A DNA stretch of 64,000 bases. Source: Diplosphaera chodatii (lineage: Eukaryota; Chlorophyta; Trebouxiophyceae; Prasiolales; Stichococcaceae). The stretch spans positions 186,001 through 250,000 of the forward strand of contig JAALGY010000001.1 in NCBI GenBank assembly GCA_032358165.1, given 5' to 3'. Shown here piece by piece: positions 11,535-21,905 of this stretch; within the stretch, counting starts at the first letter, position 1, and each line of letters opens with the position of its first letter. The position numbers and the translations under genes are program-made. Under the pieces are notes generated by a model. The model had not been told where the DNA came from. It worked only from the letters and a program-made list of their open reading frames with translations, and ran no database searches.

Positions 11535-14524
11535 CTACTCAGGGGAGCGGGAGCGGCTCTTGGCGGGGGAGGCGCTGCGGGAGGCGCTGCGGGCGGCGGC
11601 GGGCGATGCAGAGCGCGACTTTGACTTGCTGGCGGCGGGGCTGCGGGAGCGGCTGGCTGGGGAGCGGCTGCGGCTGACGGGGCTGCGGCTCCTGCACGGG
11701 CAGAACAGAGACACTTCTGATACTCTCGCCTGTCTGGTGAGCGGTGCTGGCAGGGGCCCAGCGCTGCCACGCCTGACAGTGGGCTTCTGTGGCACACACA
11801 CGCACAGTGCTGCAGCAGCGTGAGCAGGCCCAGCAGGGGGTCGACAGCTGGCCATCAAAGGAAGAGGGCTGGACAGTAGGGTGGTGGCTTGTGTCGCCAG
11901 CTTGGCAAGGGGTGCTCAGACAGCACCAGCACTGGAACCACATGCAAGGGCCGCCACGAAAGCGTATATCTACATGTGCACGTGTGTATTGCAGGAGTTG
12001 CGGGAGCAGCACCTGGAGGCGGGTGACCGGGATCGGCTGTCGCGGGGGCGCGCGCTGCGGCTGCGGGAGCGGCTGTATGACCTGCGACGGCAGCAGGAAG
12101 CGGAAGTCAATTGCCAGTGAAGTGCATGGCTCGTGTATATGGTGCTTCAGCCTGCCAGGCGCATGGCCGACGCCGCAGCCCTGCACGTCCGCAGGAACCA
12201 GACTCGAGGACCACACGATGTGCTACATGCAGGTCTCACCTGCCACGAGAGTGTGAGCGGGACCGTGAACGAGAGTAGGACCTGCTACAGCCACCCACAA
12301 CACCCGCTGAGTGCTAATCTTCCTGAGAACAGGCAACAACAAGAGGGGAGGTGCCCAAGCTGCCTTTGTGCCCCAGATGCCAGCGGCTGTCTCGTAGGGT
12401 CATGCCCCGATGTTCCGCCCGCCCCGGCAGTGTTCGGCTTGACTGAACAGCGTGACCTGAGCTGCAACAGCTGGTGGACACATGGGCACGATGAAGCCAC
12501 CCTGGGGTGTTGCATGGCTGCCAGACTCACCGGCCGCGGGAGCGCGAGCGGCTGTAGGAGCGGCGGCCGCCGTCGCCGCGGCTGTCATCCACCACGCGGA
12601 TGTAGCACTGCGAGGTACGATCGCAGCCTTGAGGCCAGCTCAGCTGAGGAGCGACTGTGGAAGACATGCAGCTCACAGCACATCGTGTCTACTGGCATCT
12701 GGTTGTGCAAAGTCCGGGACGCTCACCTTGTTGAAGGGGTTCTTGAACTCGGTGTCTGCACACGAGAAAAAGCAAACATCAGCGCGAGATCTTCGCTGCA
12801 CATGCTGGGCTGCACAGATCTTGGCTGGCTGACGACGTTGGGTCTAGATGGAACAACTTGCTCGAAGCCACGTCAGACAGCCAGATGCAGCCGCTCAGTG
12901 ATAGATAAATACAGCAATCCAGGTTCATGACCCCGCACCGTCCAGGTCGCGGATGGCGGCCTTGAGGTCCTCCTTGGTCTCGAACTCCACGACGCCCACC
13001 ACGCCGCCCCGGTCGTGAAACACGTTGGTGTAGCTGGGCTTGCGGCTCTTGCGGAAGTGGTCCTGCGGCAGGCGCACAGCAGTGCTGTGATTCAGACCAG
13101 GAGCTGCACGGCGGCAGGGTCTTCAGCAGGCCTCAAGGGGACAGCAGGCAGCAAAGAGCAGGCTGGCCGCCAACACTGCCGAACATGAAGGTGAACGACA
13201 CTGCCTAGAAGCTGTTTAGGCTACATACACTGTCGCCATTTGATCACCTTTAGGATGAACACAGCAGTTGTGGGCTGACAAGGCAGGCGGTCTTCGCACC
13301 TTCAGGTCCTGCCAGGAGGCAGAGATGGGCAGCCCCTTGACGATCGCGCGCCACTGGGAGCCGCGCGAGGGCATGCCCGCGCCCGGGCCCATGCGGGACG
13401 GCATGCCGTACCTGCAGCAGCGTCACTATCCGACTGGAACACGTGAGGCTGGGGCTGAGAGACCTTGGTTTCATGAGCACGCAGCACAGTCCCGTCCTCT
13501 GGTTCCCCGCATGAGCAGAACTGGCACAAACTGTGCATGCACCAGTAGGGGCAGGGCACAACCATGGGGATCCTTGCCACGTCTGGGCTGTCAGCACAGA
13601 AGAGGCCGCCGCCGCCGCCGCCGCCAGACTCTTGCCAGCAACAACAGCTCTAACACACAACAATGCCAAATGAGCACCACTTACCCGCCGCCATAGGGGG
13701 CTGGGGGTCCACCGTAGCCGCCGCCGAAGCCGCCCCCAAAGCCGCCGCCGCCGCCGAAGCCGCCGCCGCCGCCGCCCGGCTGGGCGCCCTTGGCTAGCTC
13801 CACACGCAGGCGGGCGCCGTAGAAGTCGTAGCCGTCGCGTGCACGCGCTGCCTCGTAGGCGTCTCTGGGATCCTCATACTCGACAAAGGCAAATGCCGGC
13901 GGCCGCAGCGGCGTCTTCAAGTCGATGTACTTGATGCGCCCAAACTGCAAGCATGCATCAGCGCTGTCAGCTTTCAGCACCACAATGCTCAGGTGAGAGT
14001 GCTGCCACAAGCTGACACCCCAGCATACATGCACTTAGTATGGAGAGTGATCCTCCTGCACAAGGGAAGAGGAAATCGTGACCTTGCCCAGTGCAACAGC
14101 CCCCTGGATGAGCTATCTCGCAAGCTGCCAAGGCTTGTGACATTTGGTTTGCTGAAGTGCAGGGTTCAGCTGGCGCTGACATTGGAGGCAAAGCAGGAAA
14201 GACGAAGCTTCGGCAAAACATGCTGCCTGGGCCGAAGTGGCAGTACCGGAGTGCCTGGCGTCAGGTGACCGGCAGCCCTAGCACCACAGCGACCCGGCAG
14301 TCCGGAGCGGGCAGCCGCCAGCACAGGCAACCAGCATCCAAGGCAGTCCGGCAATGGTTTGGCTCGAATCCAGGTTCCAGCATTCCGGCTTTCCGGCTTC
14401 CTGGCGGCCGGCTCGGCCTGCGCCCGGCATGCTGTCTCCTTGCCTTGTAGAAGAGGTCGTCAATCTCCTTCTCCTTCACGTCCGAGGGCAGGTTGCCGCA
14501 GAACACCACGCCTGGTCCGCGCAT
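11535..14524 (-). CDS. SRSF1/SF2-type serine/arginine-rich splicing factor (about 316 aa, 9 exons)
   Basis: Predicted exons from the start: 14524-14444, 13944-13685, 13411-13300, 13062-12939, 12755-12727, 12607-12531, 12281-12240, 12081-12013, 11691-11535 (TAG); 951 nt with all phases compatible. RRM1 carries RNP2 VVFCGNLP and RNP1 [13 protein letters not shown], followed by a Gly-rich hinge. The second, pseudo-RRM contains the diagnostic SWQDLKDH heptapeptide region and [19 protein letters not shown]. The C-terminal RS domain alternates SRSRS and SPAS repeats over four exons. This is the SRSF1/SF2-ASF (plant SR34-like) architecture: a nuclear protein that binds exonic enhancers and helps U1/U2AF recruitment. 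Intron 1 starts with GC rather than GT (AAG then GCAAGG), confirmed by continuity of [15 protein letters not shown] with animal SRSF1. Base counts near 11580 may be off by one. Confidence 0.95.
14442..14443 (-). promoter_or_regulatory. GC donor of a GC-AG intron in the SR gene
   Basis: The minus strand reads CTACAAG then GCAAGGAG. The exon must end at AAG because the next exon (TTTGCAG acceptor, then TTTGGGCGC) continues RRM1 in phase 0, giving LFYK-FGRI as in animal SRSF1. AAG/GCAAGG is the optimal GC-type 5' splice site. Confidence 0.85.
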
Positions 14525-15116
14525 CCTGTTGCCGTTTTGCGCACGCAGTCACGTTGCCCACTTCCTGCAGATGTGACCGGTTATCGCTGAGTCCCGACAA
14601 TCGGTGTTATGCTCATGTGGCAAGCGCTTCGCGGCGTGCTGGAGATAGGCTGACTGCTCAACAGTCCAGTGTCCAAGACTAAGGGGTCTGAAGAATGGGA
14701 CGCAGGGATGTGGATTTCTCGATTTGCACGGCTGATGATTACAGCAACCCTGACGATTTGGCGGGGTACATTCGGTCTTGCCGTGCATCATGTGCGACTT
14801 GATCACACATGAGGCGGAGCTCACCGCTGGGCAACAGGACGGGATCAACCCAAGTCAATATCGCTGGTGCGCGGTTGTACCACAGCGCAGAGGTTCATGT
14901 TCAAGGTCCCCATTGCACACAAAATTTGACCCCAAAGCTAAAGCTGCTCACAAGCACGATCTGGCCGCTGTGCTGATCTGATCAAAACTGCTTACCCCAT
15001 ACAATATACTCGTGTCCTGGCGCCATGCCGCCATACTGAGCTCGGGCTGACAGCAGTACCCACACTCCCGTGTGATGGCTGGCACTGATCGTAAGCCGTC
15101 CCCTGCTGCTGTGAGT
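14525..15116. other. Spacer upstream of the SR gene
   Basis: About 590 bp between the SR-factor start codon and the predicted stop of the GPI-tailed secreted protein; both genes are on the minus strand. It should contain the SR promoter and the 3' UTR of the neighbour. I see no gene or clear control element. Confidence 0.45.
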
Positions 15117-17490
15117 TTAGACCGTTGCGAGCGCTGCCAAAGCTGACGCCACTGCCGTAAGCACAGCCATGCTGCTGCCCGCCTGCGTAGCAATGTGACA
15201 CACACGCTCATCAGATGTAAGGACCCTAGTTCTCAGGCAGAATGACCAGAGGTAGGTCGTTATTTGGAGGCTGGCAGACAGGCCACGCCTGCGGCTCAGG
15301 ACAGTTCAGACGCCACTGACCTGCTTGGAGGCTGCCTGCGGCGCTGCCGCTGCGTCAGTGCTGACGCCTGTCGCGCCGGCGGCAGCAGCTGGCGCCACCT
15401 CATCTCCGCCGTCATCGGCGCCGTCATCATCTGCAGGATCCAGGTGCCGAGTGAACCCGCTGATTCTTGGGGGTTTCGAAGCGGTGCCGCCCAGCAAGCT
15501 GCGGGAGCAGCAAGCTCCCTGTACCCCTGATCGGCGGCTGGACTCAATACGCACCTGGGGCGGGGGCGTCTGCCAGCACCTCATCACCATCGCCTGCAAA
15601 CAAGCGGCACCAGGCCTCAGAGATCCAGCCACATCCGTCATGGTGCACTCATGAACACATGATGGCAGACAGACTCAGAGCTGACCTGGTGCATGTGGTG
15701 TGCTCAGGCTGAGGAGGGGCATGACATATCTCCTTGCCGCTCACCATTAGGGTCAGCCTCGGTCACGGCTCCAAGTGGGGTGGGCTCATCCGCGCCCTTG
15801 ACGCCGTTGGTGTCGACGCCCTCAGGGCTGGGGGCCAGCACCTCGTCACCATCGCCTGCACAGCAGTGTGGAACCTGATGGTGAGCAAGCACGCTCCTTG
15901 TTGGTCTGCTATGCACAGGCGCCGTGCGGAGGCTGCCAGTCCCGCAGCAGGGTGGGGCCCACAGCAGCAGCAGCAGCAGCAGCGGCGGCGGCGGCGGCGG
16001 GGTGTATTTATTGAGTGCTGTCTGTGATGCAGGTCATCTGCTGCAGCGCACCGTTGGGGTCAGCCTCGGTCGCTGCTCCAGGGGGCGTCGCCACATCAGC
16101 GCCCTTGACGCCGTCGGTGTCGATGCCGGGGCTGGGCGCCAGCACCTCGTCACCGTCGCCTGCAACGCAGCTCAATTTCCTTGGCGCTACGTATCCCAAG
16201 GCTGAGCAGGCACGACTGGTGCTGTTGCGTTGCTTCGCATGGCTGTTGCACCACTGTGGCTCTCAAACCGGTGCAGACGGGGCTGCAGTGCTTCCAGGGA
16301 AGCGACGCCGCCGCAGCAGCACTCAGCGTGTGGGGCACGTTCCATGCTGCCCTCTCACCATTGGGGTCAGCCTGGGTCGCCGCTCCGGGGGGCGTCGCCA
16401 CATCAGCGCCCTTGATGCCGTCGGTGTCAATGCCGGGGCTGGGCGCAAGCACCTCGTCACCATCGCCTGCAACAGAGTAGTGCATCTTATTGCAAGAGGC
16501 TGGGCAGACGGGCCAGTGGCATCATTGACCTTCTGTGCACGGCGCTGCATCAGGCACTGCTGGACACTGCTGTTGGACTGCAACTGAGCAGCAGCAGCAA
16601 CAGCGGCGCCAGCTTTGAAATTATACTCTGAAAGGACACGATCTGCAACCGCACCATTGGGGTCTGCCTCGGTTGCCGCTCCAGGAGGCGTCGCCTCATC
16701 CGCCCCCTTGACGCCATTGGTGTCGATGCCCGCTGTGTTGGCCAGCAGCACCTCATCGCCATCGCCTGCAGCGTGACATGCGTCAAGCTTGCAGCAGCTG
16801 GCTTGGCCATGTATATATATACTGTGAGCTGCGAGCCGTTGCCACTGCTGCAAGCCGGTCAGACTGCAACCGCCAGCTCAGCCTGGCCGCTGCCCTCCGA
16901 GCCGATCCGTCAATGCCGCACCCATCGTCAGGCTGCTACATGTGGCAAAAGGTCGCAAAGAGCACAGAACAACAGGTTAAAGCAGCGGTAAAGGACCACA
17001 CCGTTGGGGTCGGCCGTGGTGCCAGCACTGGGCGCTGCCGTGGTCTCAGCGCCCGCCACACCATTGGTGTCCACTGGCGTCTGCTGCAGGTTCCGGTGCC
17101 TACGCGCAACATGCAGCTTTGGCTTGGCTGTGTTGAAGCGCAGCATCATTGCCAGGCATCGGATCATGTATGTGGTGCTGCTGTAGAGCAGTCTGCCGTA
17201 TGACACACGCCCAGCTCGCACTGCTGCTGACACTCAGACGATGCACATACAGCTGCGCATGCACACCTCAAAGAGCCCAAGAGCTGTGTGTCTAGCCGTG
17301 TGCTACCCCGCACGAGCTTGCCTGCGAGACGCGACATGCCTGTCTCAGTGTATCGGCAGGTTATCCCAGCACGGTTGGCGGCGGATGCAACAAAGCATGC
17401 ACGGGTTTTCACTTCCGCACCTTTCGCGGTGTTCAGAGCGCTTGTCAGCGCGAGCAGCGCCAATAGCGTGACGGCCAAGTGCCTCCCCAT
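15117..17490 (-). CDS. Secreted repeat-exon protein with GPI-anchor-like tail, paralog 2
   Basis: Starts with a signal peptide (MGRHLAVTLLALLALTSALN) in exon 17490-17421, split after the first base of a codon. Then come repeated exons of 108-111 nt, each in phase 1 at both ends: about 17086-17002, 16765-16655, 16466-16359, 16159-16052, 15855-15745. A typical unit reads GDGDEVLAPSPGIDTDG then VKGADVATPPGAATEADPN. A short exon 15593-15555 (GDGDEVLADAPAP), an acidic then Ala-rich exon 15430-15321, and a last exon 15182-15117 follow. The last exon encodes AGSSMAVLTAVASALAALAT, a hydrophobic C-terminus resembling a GPI-attachment signal. Likely an arabinogalactan-like surface protein; this is inference. 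The 5' boundary of the exon near 17086 does not phase cleanly with exon 1, so a small exon may be missing. Same signal-exon logic as the genes at 1952 and 20720. Confidence 0.65.
15745..16765 (-). repeat. Array of four near-identical symmetric exons plus introns
   Basis: Exons 15745-15855, 16052-16159, 16359-16466 and 16655-16765 encode 36-37 residue versions of one unit (GDGDEVLxPxxGxDT...GAATEADPN). The two central units differ by roughly 9 of 108 bases by eye, so duplication was recent or the units are being homogenised. All are phase 1-1, so any copy can be gained, lost or skipped without a frameshift. Diverged units flank the array (about 17002-17086, 15555-15593). Confidence 0.8.
15961..16002. 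repeat. AGC/GGC microsatellite in an intron
   Basis: (CAG)n running into (CGG)n, about 42 bp, in the intron between two of the repeat exons of the secreted GPI-tailed gene. Confidence 0.75.
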
Positions 17491-17513
17491 TGCTGCGGCG
17501 GCACACTCAGGCA

Positions 17514-17524
17514 GAATATATAGC
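17514..17524 (-). promoter_or_regulatory. TATA-like sequence upstream of secreted paralog 2
   Basis: CTATATATTCT on the minus strand, ending about 24 nt before the ATG at 17490. If it is a TATA box, the 5' leader is very short or the ATG lies at the transcript start. The frame is also open upstream, so an earlier start is possible. Low confidence. Confidence 0.3.
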
Positions 17525-18276
17525 ACGGACGATTTGCAGCCTTTTGGCGGCACTGATAAGGGGCGGCGACTGCAGGCAGCAGGTGCTTCGGTAAGAGGGT
17601 GCGATCCGACGGCACAGCTCGGGCGTGCACGGGGATGGGCGCCGTCGTGCGGGCCTGCACTTCAAGCTTGTGTCCGGCTTGCGCCCGGCGCACGATCTCA
17701 AGATCTAGCTGCTCTCCCTCGTTCAGGGCAGGGGACCCACTGACTACAGCAACACAGGGCTACTGATGGGCAATCAGAGAGCATCTGCAATACAGCATGA
17801 CCATTTCGATGCGGCATGCTTGACTGGCAGCCCAGCGAGGAAATGCGCTCAACCAGCAGTGTGTGCTGGGCCCATTTTGGCAGGTAAGTGCGCTGCCACA
17901 CTATGCTCTGGCCTCGCAGCATCATTCCACGGGCGCTTTTAGATGCTACTAAACCACGACAAGAGATGTGAAGCCTCATGCAATTCATATCAGCCCTCCC
18001 CAAACCAGGTCTCAGAACAACTGCTGGCACGCGGTGCCCATTGGCACATGATGCGTGCCGCATGCAGCAAAATCACGTGGAGCAAGCATTACAGAATGGC
18101 TGGCGACACGAGCTGTCTCAATGGTGGGACATGGCTTTGTCTGCTGCATCTGTCGGTCATGGCCCCAACGGCTGCCGGGGAGGGTGGCTGGACGTCCTGT
18201 GCTGTTCTGGCGCCGTCCGTCAACGCACACCAATGAACAGCTGTCCGTCAACAGCAGCGGTGTCTGGCGCCACGCT
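17525..18276. other. Spacer between the two minus-strand secreted paralogs
   Basis: About 750 bp between the 3' end of paralog 3 (stop at 18277) and the start of paralog 2 (17490). It should contain the promoter of paralog 2. No gene or named element seen. Confidence 0.45.
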
Positions 18277-20720
18277 TCAGCCCACTACAATGAACTGGGG
18301 CGGGGGGTATGGCGCCGGCTCCGGCACCTCCAGCACAACCTTCTTGATGACCTTGGCCGGCGGCGGCGGCGCTGGCGCCTCAACGATGAACTTCTGCAGC
18401 AACGTGCACAAATGCATTGCAAACAGCCTCATGCACGAACAAGCAGCCGTACACCATCCTTTACACTGCTCAGCATCAACGATCGCGCATGTGGTAGTGC
18501 AGTACACCAGTGGGAAGTTGCAAAGGGAACTGGTTCCCCATATGACAAGCACATGGTGGATCGGCAAGCCAGGGCCATTGCAGTTAAAGTGACAACTGCG
18601 CACCTTGACAGGGGACTTCTTGGCTGCAGTCAGCAATAGAAAGTGGCCTCAGACGGAAGTTGTGCAGCAGGTATGGGATACCTTGGAAGCTCAGCACTAT
18701 CGGCACAGCAATGCCAAGCGCAGGAGGCATGGGTGCTGCGAGGGGTGTGCAGCACACGCATGGGCAAACGTGGCGAGGGTGGCGCTCACGCTTCTTAGCA
18801 GGTGCCGGGACGAAGACGACCTTGGCGGGGCTCGGCTCGGGCTCGGCGGGGCTCTTGTCAGGGCTCTCAGGAGGGTCGCTCGCCGCCGCCGCTGCGGCGG
18901 AGGACTGCACAGGACCAGAGTCCACTGGGCAAGAGGGTCAACACGCACGGCAAGCATGCACACATCGTGCACGACTATGCTGCAGACTGTGCTCATCAAC
19001 GTCAATACAGCACTGCTGTGTCTTTCATCTGCACATGCCGGTTTGGAGCAGGGCGCACGCTTGAGCTCGAGGAGTCGCCATCTGAGCCGGATGCAGCAGA
19101 TCCTGCACATGACACCCGGCAGCGCTACTTACTCACCCCACGACATGGGCAGCCCAGGTGGCATGGTACCAGCACCCAGGCCTGCGATGGGCAGTTTGGC
19201 ATATGTCATCTGACAGCTGGCGGCCACCTGCAGCGCCGGAAGACGAGCCATCGGCAGCCGCCGCGGAGGTGGATGTTGAGGAGTCGCCATCTGAGCCGGA
19301 TGCGGCTGAGCCTGCACATCATACATGGCAGCACATCAACAAACTTGTCAAGCGAGAGTGCATGTGGTATGACGTCAGCATCCCAGCCTGCTGTAAACAG
19401 GGGCACACACGTCATCCAACATTCCATCTGACAGCTCGCTGTCACCTGCAGCACCGGAAGATGAGCCGCCGGCGGCCGCAGAGGTGGATGTCGCTGTGGA
19501 GTCAGGCGCAGCGGCCGCGGCGCCACCTGCAGGGATCATGGATAGTTCACCCAATGCAGCGCTTTTGCATGTGTGCTTTGAGTGCACGAGACTACTGGCG
19601 CTGCGCTGTCATGTGCTGTTGCAGATCGCACCCGCAGGGCTGGTGCTGAGGCATCAATGAGGGGCTGCAGATAGACATGGAGCAATCGATGCAGGGCAGT
19701 CGTGCGGTCCTTCATGCAGCTGAGGGGGTGATGCAGGCGCTGCAGCAGCTGCCGAAATGGTGTGATGTGGCGCGGGCTGTTGCACAGGCCTGCGCTTGGT
19801 GCAACAGTAGCAGACCATGCTATGCCGCCAATGCGCACCGGCTGCGGCGCCGGGGACGGCGACTGCGGTGGTGCTGGTGCTGGAGCCGCCAGACGATGAG
19901 GCGCCGTCGCCTGCGCTGGAGGACGCGCCCAGCATTCGGCGGCTGGAGCTGGAGCCAACGGCTGCTGGGCGAGCCATGGTGCCTGCACGAAAGAAAGAAG
20001 TACACGTTGCACGGCAGTTTGCTCGCTTGACACACATTCCAGTCTATGCCAGAGACAGTCTGTGGTGACGGGTAAAGGATGTGCATCAAGTCACTGCTGC
20101 AAGGCTTCTACCATGCTGGCGCTGTAGCAATCAAAACTCATCGACAACGTTGATGATGCCGGCTGAAAACTTTGTGCAACAACTCCGTGAAGCAACGAAA
20201 GTCGTTAACAAACTGCATGGCGCGCACCTGCTGCCTCGGTATCCTCAGGAGTCGACGACATAGTAAGACAGGCAGGACTTCGGCCTCTACGGGGACATAG
20301 AGTCAGCATGTTTCCGAAAGCTCGCATTCAGTACGGCTGAGGGCAGAGGCGTGCTTGCACGGTGGTCGCTTTGACAGCATGCACAGCTCGGACAAGACGA
20401 AAGGTTCCGCAGCTGGGTATTTCGGCGGCACGACTGGCGATATGTCACCAGCGAGGCCGCTGCGTGCATGCCTCATTGAGTGAAAGACAAAACGTACAAT
20501 TCATTATTGACGGTGTGTCAACCCTTGCCGACCGTTCGACAGGCAGATTGATCGCTGAGCCCTCGAGTAGGTTCCCAGTACAACGCATTGACGACCAACC
20601 TTGTGCACATCATGCTCAGCAGTTTGCTGGAGAGTTTTCACAGCAATCGGCAGCAGGAGCCTGCTCACCAGCAAGCAGCGTCAGCAGGAGCGCTACAATC
20701 AGCGGTGCCGACCTCGCCAT
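18277..20720 (-). CDS. Secreted mosaic protein, paralog 3 (about 218 aa, 8 exons with a 20-nt microexon)
   Basis: Predicted exons: 20720-20669, 19982-19839, 19526-19446, 19311-19228, 19102-19059, 18904-18790, 18623-18604, 18393-18277 (TGA); 657 nt, all phases compatible. Exon 1 is a signal peptide (MARSAPLIVALLLTLLAG) that ends at the same codon and phase as the gene at 1952. Exons 2-5 are Ser/Gly/Thr/Ala repeats with a recurring GSAASGSDGDSS block. Exon 6 is acidic and Pro-rich, then KVVFVPAPAKK. The microexon adds PKKSPVK. The last exon reads KFIVEAPAPPPPAKVIKK and then VVLEVPEPAPYPPPQFIVVG. The VVFV-PAP and APAPPPP segments tie it to paralog 1, although orientation is opposite. Probably a secreted wall or matrix protein, possibly O-glycosylated on Pro/Ser/Thr; this is inference. 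No known family recognised. Confidence 0.7.
18604..18623 (-). other. Predicted 20-nt microexon
   Basis: Flanked by CTGCAG before and GTGCGC after on the minus strand. It joins a phase-1 donor (AAG AAG C) to a phase-0 acceptor (AAG TTC ATC), encoding PKKSPVK. Without it the last exon would be out of frame with the phase-1 donor, so it is required for the model. Exact support needs RNA. Confidence 0.6.
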
Positions 20721-21905
20721 GGCTGCGACGCTGCGAGTGTGGATGGGGCGGGTGCTGAAGGGAGAAAGGCGTGATGAATTGTGTGGGGAATGGGTGAGTG
20801 GTGGACAGACCAGGCACTGTTTTGTGCTTCTGGTTGCCTGCGAGGATGCTGCGTCGCTTTGACCCCAACCACAGCATATTCAGCCGAAGATGCCAGCCTG
20901 CCTTGGACAGCCCAGCTAGACGTCGAGAAAGTGCACGATCTCATTCAAGTATCGAGCTGTTGCCGTGTCAGGCAGTTGCTGCAGCAGCTCTTGCGTGATG
21001 GTCATGGTCCAGCGGTGCTCTTGACGGCTTCAGCTGTTCACACTGTTGGCCACTGTGCATATGTCTGTGGCACAGCATCAGTGCGCCTTCGTACAAGGAT
21101 TCATCCAGCATCTCAGTGCCTCAGGCGAACAGCTTGCCAACATACACTGTTTGACTGCCACAGCTGCTGAAGGCTGTTGCACTGGCGCTGTCAGCAACAG
21201 CACAACCACACACACACATCCCAGCAGACACGACTGCTGCGGCAGCTGTGATGCACTGACTGCTGCCTTCTGCTTCCATCGATGGCCGCAGCAATCCATC
21301 GGAGATAGAAGTAAGGCGCTCATCATGTTGCACTAGCTAGCTGCGCTGAGCATGTGGCAGTGTGGGCACACCCAGTGCTGCCACTTCCATGCAGGTGCAG
21401 CCAGTAAGCGGGGTAGAGTACCGTGCCAGGGCCTTGCGGGGTAGGCTCTGAGAATGAGTGCTCTGCAGATGGAAATACATCCATTTGAGGACCTAGCGGT
21501 TACCGTACCATTGCCATCAGCTCTTCATGTGTGAAGGAAAGAAGGCCTGCTCAGAACTGCGGTATGGAGACATCACTCATGCGAAGCAAGACTGGCCCCT
21601 CCCCCCAAAACCATCAGATCACACCAGAAATGTTAGCATTGTCATATGCATAAGGTTATACTGAGCAATGATGCTGATGCTGAGTGCGCTGCCAGACTTC
21701 GTACCCATACGCCTGAAAAAATTGTCCCACAGAACCAGGTCTGCCCAGAACCGGATCGATGATTCGTTGGCGTAGCCCCAACATATGTGTACTGTTCCGA
21801 GATGTAGATTCTATTGCTGCGGATCCAGCATGTGTGAACTCTAGCAAGCCGCACCCGTATGCCGCATCCCACGCTGCTGCGGTGCCTGCAGAGGCTGCTG
21901 CAGAT
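20721..21905. other. Spacer between secreted paralog 3 and the NIDO gene
   Basis: About 1.2 kb: promoter of paralog 3 (just above 20720) and 3' UTR of the NIDO gene (below 21906), both minus-strand genes. Small open frames on both strands show no recognisable features. Confidence 0.45.

Noticed and set aside
10859..11797. Overlapping long frames on both strands (Arg/Gly-rich on plus, Pro/Ala-rich on minus)
   Set aside because: They are other-frame readings of the SR gene's RS-domain exon and its 3' flank. The frame giving SRSRSP repeats with correct splice phases is the real one.
12133..12930. 265-codon plus-strand open frame
   Set aside because: Antisense to SR exons with clear RRM/RS homology; no motif of its own.
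14355..14385. Sequence resembling a tRNA B box (GGCTCGAATCC)
   Set aside because: No A box, acceptor stem or anticodon arm could be built around it, and it is inside intron 1 of the SR gene.
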